The position numbers and the translations under genes were made by a program. This document shows, in pieces, positions 61,601 to 64,000 of a stretch of DNA of 64,000 nucleotides. The notes beneath the pieces are model-generated. The model searched no databases and had not been told where the DNA came from. It saw only the letters and a list, made by a program, of their open reading frames with translations. Origin of the DNA: Streptomyces sp. NBC_01716 (lineage in GTDB: Bacteria > Actinomycetota > Actinomycetes > Streptomycetales > Streptomycetaceae); NCBI RefSeq assembly GCF_036248275.1, contig NZ_CP109181.1:6386001-6450000 (forward strand), written 5' to 3'. Each line of letters begins with the position of its first letter. The stretch's first letter is position 1.

Positions 61601-61793
61601 CGGCGTCGGCGGCGTCGGTGGCGGCCGTGGCGGCTGTCGCGGTGGCCGTTGTGGTGGCGCCGGATGCGGAGGGGCGGGCCGCGGCTACGGAGGGCGCGGC
61701 CAGTGCCACGCCGACTCCGACCGCCCCCGCGCCGGCCAGCACCGCTCGTCTGGAGGGAGCGGCGGGAGGGACGGGACTCGGCAGCTCGGTCAT
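58641..61793 (-). CDS. Secreted alpha-N-acetylglucosaminidase (GH89)
   Basis: The 1050-residue protein has a twin-arginine signal (PSRRAVLAGAGAVGVGVALA), an N-terminal alpha/beta domain and the NAGLU catalytic core: RHRFALNDTHDGYTAPYADW, PHWERLLDILALHGCNEVLV, VDHFKMDLLHEGGDAG, YAFGTIPNFGGRTTLGAN and ATAYRLTT. A C-terminal NPCBM-associated-like segment and a DUF1349-like lectin fold (GIVNLAVTPSNGVVLSYD) follow. It removes terminal alpha-linked N-acetylglucosamine outside the cell. ATG 61793 has GAGGA upstream. Confidence 0.92.
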   Translation of the reverse strand: MTELPSPVPPAAPSRRAVLAGAGAVGVGVALAAPSVAAARPSASGATTTATATAATAATDAADAARAAVGRLLPRHADQFRFQVVGGPERFRVAGAAGRIEVSGTDAGVLLTGVHWYLKYVCGAHISWSGGQLDLPATLPAPRRPLERSATVRHRFALNDTHDGYTAPYADWPHWERLLDILALHGCNEVLVTTGQEAVYHRLLTGFGYTDTEARTWLPAPSHQPWWLLQNMSAYGGPLSPELIARRAGLGRRITDRMRELGMAPVLPGYFGTVPAGFAARNPRARTVPQGMWNGLPRPDWLDPRTPVFADVAAAFYRHQSDLFGEVDHFKMDLLHEGGDAGDVPVPDAARAVETSLHKARPDATWVILGWQTNPVPALLDAIDTDRVLIVDGLSDLDSVTDRERDWGGAPYAFGTIPNFGGRTTLGANSDRWTERFTAWRDKPGSALVGTAYMPEATERDPAAFELFSELAWREEAVERAGWFRSYADLRYGGEDSAARDAFGVLAATAYRLTTTDGRPVDSLFSRRPSLTSSVGTAFDTAEFDKAFGSLLGVREELRGSEAYRHDVTELARQALANRSRLLLPQLRGAFQGGDAATFRALAALWLKLMRLSDTMAGCHRSFLLGPWLEDAKRLATGPAEAVTLEWTARTLITTWADRSAAGHLSNYANRDWQGLLADVHLPQWQAYLDELTDALAAGREPKTFDWYVDEEAWTRGRGSYPVRATGDAYRTALRVRDTLATAPYQGTVSVTADPIAFAPGSTGTVKADFKNANGLRGTGPVDFALTGPDARPDGPTRLSAVGPAGTGSVSWSVTAPAEPLTVPLRPLPYELALRFGPSGEERVRTIQRGAVYVAGPLAAGWRTYSNNGAVFGQLGDRYAINGGGQDLWRATTQFGAAFVGGAFADGVSVTVRVDSQENTGAWARAGIIVRDSLATAGSPGIVNLAVTPSNGVVLSYDTTGDGTLDTYQRVTGVTAPVLLRLTRSGGQFTGACSTDAGATWRTVATVRVPGAAEVQDVGLFMSATNGSSGLRGTVEFGDWAVSGGSTGGK

Positions 61794-61961
61794 CGGCGGT
61801 CCTCTTCCTCGGTTACTGGTTTCCTCGGTCACTGGTGTGACGTCACAGGGTGTGACAAGAGGTGCGTGCGGAGCGCACGTTAATGAGGGGGAGGGGGGTG
61901 GGCAACGATGTGATGCGTCGTTCACCCGCGCGAGGGCTTGTAAAGAGGGCACGATGGCCGA

Positions 61962-62474
61962 ATGCGTACCGAGCGACCCCGAGTGGCACTGGTGGTGCCG
62001 GCCCTGGCCCTGGCTCTGCTGAGCGGCTGCGGAGCGAATGACGACGAGGCCCCTGAGACGCCGAAGACGGCGACAGGGAGCCTCGAACAGCTGGCCGAGC
62101 AGGCCGAGTGCGATCCGAACGTGCAGACCGACGCTGAGGAGTTGCGTCAGGCGAACTGCAAGACGGGTTACGGCAGATACATCCTCACCACGTTCGAGAC
62201 CGACCGCGGTCTGCGCGAGTGGATCAACGAGGCCAACGACTACGGCGGTTCGTATCTCGTCGGCAGGAAGTGGGTCGCCAGCGGCGACGCGAAGACGGTC
62301 GAGTCGCTGCGCGGCCGGCTGGGCGGGGACGTCGAGACGGCCCCTGAGCACCACGAGGGGGGCGGGAACGGCGACGGCGGGGCCGACGGCGGTGGTCACG
62401 GCGACAGCGGTGGTCATGGTGACAGCGCGGGCCACGACGGAGAGGGCCACTCGGGCCACCCCAAGAAGAGCTGA
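61962..62474 (+). CDS. His/Gly-rich small lipoprotein (170 residues)
   Basis: The product has a lipoprotein signal, VPALALALLSGC (Cys 23), a short folded region (ECDPNVQTDAEELRQANCKT, RYILTTFETDRGLREWINEA) with two Cys that may pair, and a Gly/Asp/His-rich tail (GGHGDSGGHGDS, HGEGHSGH-like) that could chelate zinc, nickel or cobalt. The ATG is divergent from the GH89 gene. The function is unknown; metal handling is an inference from the tail. Confidence 0.8.
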   Translation: MRTERPRVALVVPALALALLSGCGANDDEAPETPKTATGSLEQLAEQAECDPNVQTDAEELRQANCKTGYGRYILTTFETDRGLREWINEANDYGGSYLVGRKWVASGDAKTVESLRGRLGGDVETAPEHHEGGGNGDGGADGGGHGDSGGHGDSAGHDGEGHSGHPKKS

Positions 62475-62480
62475 CGACAG

Positions 62481-62519
62481 CAGGCACCGGAGGGGCTCGT
62501 AGGGCCCCTCCGGTGCCTG
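62481..62519. terminator. Strong hairpin terminator
   Basis: A perfect 16-bp stem (62481-62496 with 62504-62519, loop TCGTAGG) lies between the convergent ends of the His-rich lipoprotein and DUF1996 genes and would stop transcription from both sides. Confidence 0.88.
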
Positions 62520-62542
62520 GGAATTACCTCAGACCGCTACTT

Positions 62543-64000
62543 CTAGTTGCATTCCTTGCCGGTGTTGATGCAGTCGACCATCTTGTTCATCACGTTCTCG
62601 TCGAAGACATTGATGAAGTCTCCGTGGTCGGTGACGGGCTTGTGCAACTGCTCCGGGAAGGAGTCCACCGCGAAACCGGGACCCGGCGGGAGGTCGTACA
62701 CGATCCGCTGCTTCAGCTGCGGAATCGCCTGGAATCCCTCCTGGCACTGACCGTTCTCGTCGGCGAACGCGACATGCGTGCGGTGATTCGCGCTGTCGGT
62801 GTTCTGTCCGTCCCAGCAGCTCTGGAAGTCGAACGAACGCACCACCTGGCTGCCCGCGGGGCAGATCGGGTATTTGTCCTTCAGCTGGCGGTCCTCGAAT
62901 CCGGTGCAGCTCCACGAGGCATTCGCGTTGGCGTCGCCGTTGACGAACGCCTTCGCGTCACCGGTGATGATGCGGAGGAATCGGGGCATCGCCGTGACCT
63001 TGGACGTGGCATTTCCGGCGAATTGCAGCGTGACCTCGGACGGGGTCTGGATCTCGCCGACGTTGCCGTCCTTGCCGCCGCCGTCCTCGTTGGCGTCGTT
63101 CTCGTTCTGGCCGTTCTGGAGGCGGATCACCGGCCAGTAGTAGGTCGACTTGTCGCCCTGCTCGTTGCAGGTCGTCTCACCGTTGGCCAGATCGTCGTCG
63201 CTCGCGAAGGCGTTGTTGGCCTGGTTGCCCACGTAGTCGTGCTTGTGGTGGGCGCCGTTGCTCACACCGGGCGCGGCGATGACGTTGTCCGAGTTGAAGA
63301 GACCGTTCTCGTTGCGGCCGCAGTCGGTGGTGAAGGTGCCGGTCGACGCCTGCTCCTGCTCCTGCGGCTGCTGCACGTTGGGCTCGATGGACTCGATCTC
63401 CACGAAGTCGGAGGCATCGGGGCCGTTGCCGGGCGGCTGCTCGCCGCCACCCTGGCCACCGTCCTGACCGCCGTCCTGGCCCGCGTTCTGGCCCTGACCG
63501 CCGTCCTGCCCGGCGTTCTGCCCACCGTTCTGACCCTGACCGCCGTCCTGACCCTGACCGCCGTTCTGGCCGCCGCCCGGGTCACCCTCGTTCGGGGTGT
63601 CGTCGGGGCGCATGGTGCACGGCGCCAGCGAGTCCAGGTTCTTCTGCCAGTGCCCGGCCCGCTTGAGCGCGGTGCGGATGCGCTTGAGGCTGGCCAGCCG
63701 CTGCTTCTTCAGCGGCTTCAGGATCTTCTTCTCGGTAAGTCTCGGATCGCTCTCCAACTTCGTTTTGTTGTCGGCGAACCGCTTGTACGCGACAGTTATC
63801 TGCGTGTCCATCCGGGCCAGTTCCCGGTCGACCTGGGCACGGGCCCGCCTCGGCACCTTGGTGAGCTCATTGACGACTTCTGGACAGTCGATGGTGGACA
63901 TCTGGCGCCCGGCATTCTGGATCCGCTGATCCTGACCGGAGCGGCCTTCTCCCGCGGATGCGTAGACATTTACCGCTACCAGCCCACCCCCGCCCAGAAT
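62543..64000 (-). CDS. DUF1996 exported protein, 5' end outside window
   Basis: The frame stays open from the window edge to TAG at 62543, giving at least 485 residues. The first visible residues, ILGGGGLVAVNVYASAGEGR, look like the end of a signal peptide, so the start lies beyond 64000; an internal ATG at 63901 is probably not used. A Lys/Arg-rich region (about 40-120) is followed by Gln/Gly/Asn repeats (QNGGQNAGQDGGQGQ) and a DUF1996 domain (SNGAHHKHDYVGNQANNAFA, PSEVTLQFAGN, CWDGQNTDSANHRTHVAF, VYDLPPGPGFAVDSFPEQLH). The domain's role is not established; polysaccharide interaction is likely. Confidence 0.88.
   Translation of the reverse strand: MLGGGGLVAVNVYASAGEGRSGQDQRIQNAGRQMSTIDCPEVVNELTKVPRRARAQVDRELARMDTQITVAYKRFADNKTKLESDPRLTEKKILKPLKKQRLASLKRIRTALKRAGHWQKNLDSLAPCTMRPDDTPNEGDPGGGQNGGQGQDGGQGQNGGQNAGQDGGQGQNAGQDGGQDGGQGGGEQPPGNGPDASDFVEIESIEPNVQQPQEQEQASTGTFTTDCGRNENGLFNSDNVIAAPGVSNGAHHKHDYVGNQANNAFASDDDLANGETTCNEQGDKSTYYWPVIRLQNGQNENDANEDGGGKDGNVGEIQTPSEVTLQFAGNATSKVTAMPRFLRIITGDAKAFVNGDANANASWSCTGFEDRQLKDKYPICPAGSQVVRSFDFQSCWDGQNTDSANHRTHVAFADENGQCQEGFQAIPQLKQRIVYDLPPGPGFAVDSFPEQLHKPVTDHGDFINVFDENVMNKMVDCINTGKECN
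63440..63590 (-). repeat. Coding Gln/Gly/Asn repeats of the DUF1996 gene
   Basis: Short tandem units encoding NGGQ, DGGQGQ and NAGQ make an extended hydrophilic linker before the DUF1996 domain. Copy number may vary between strains. Confidence 0.85.

Noticed and set aside
63440..63590. Repeats as a minisatellite or CRISPR
   Set aside because: They are in frame within the DUF1996 gene and encode Gln/Gly/Asn linker units.
62543..63901. DUF1996 protein starting at ATG 63901
   Set aside because: The frame is open to the window edge and reads a signal-peptide-like ILGGGGLVAVNVYASAGE upstream, so the real start is outside the window.

Overview
The window is high-GC, gene-dense DNA of a Streptomyces-type actinomycete. 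The evidence is GC-rich third codon positions, frequent GTG/TTG starts, AGGAGG-type ribosome sites, a SARP/AfsR regulator, HtaA/HmuTUV heme uptake with DmdR/IdeR-type iron boxes, LAxTG sortase signals, and a malR-malEFG-aglA cluster near glnE and a glnA2-type gene. Gene order from the heme locus through panB, nadE, glnA2 and glnE to the mal cluster resembles what I remember of the S. coelicolor core chromosome; that comparison is from memory. I see no rRNA, tRNA, CRISPR array, prophage or intact insertion sequence.

Layout. 1-4.8 kb: a cut-off lipoprotein gene, an Rsm22-type methyltransferase, a dimethylargininase divergent from a TetR gene with a clear palindromic operator, and a primase/polymerase-like protein that has lost its catalytic residues. 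4.86-14 kb: a heme-iron locus. It holds hmuT-hmuU-hmuV plus a translationally coupled lipoprotein on the minus strand, divergent from two HtaA-domain surface proteins (the second ending in LASTG), a PhzF-like enzyme and an iron-boxed heme oxygenase. 14-30.7 kb: map, an MFS exporter, npdG, a 1135-residue SARP/NB-ARC/TPR regulator, a DrrAB-like ABC exporter, panB, a DHA2 exporter with its operator and TetR gene, an endonuclease/exonuclease/phosphatase-fold protein and nadE. 30.7-41.4 kb: a CBS protein, a DUF3105-DUF305 pair, MarR, glnA2, a Rossmann oxidoreductase divergent from HxlR, a TSUP permease, a flavin-type oxidase and glnE. 41.3-54.6 kb: a PAP2 membrane phosphatase and the malto-oligosaccharide system (malR, malEFG, aglA, a second MalR-like LacI regulator, secreted alpha-amylase and pullulanase) with CTTGC-type operators. 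54.6-64 kb: DUF4230 protein, TetR, a sigma-factor-like membrane protein, a secreted GH89 enzyme, a His-rich lipoprotein and a DUF1996 protein cut by the window end.

How they work together. HtaA proteins would pass heme to HmuT, HmuUV would import it and heme oxygenase would release iron, all under iron control. Amylase and pullulanase would cut starch and branched glucans outside the cell, MalEFG would import malto-oligosaccharides and AglA would hydrolyse them. No ATPase gene lies with malFG, so a shared ATPase encoded elsewhere is expected. GlnE and the glutamine synthetase-like enzyme belong to nitrogen metabolism.

The least explained structure is a family of three short intergenic inverted-repeat elements (about 13066-13230, 38090-38258 and 51695-51856). 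They share a core, but their terminal arms and central hairpin differ by compensating changes. One ends directly against the ribosome site of the pullulanase gene.
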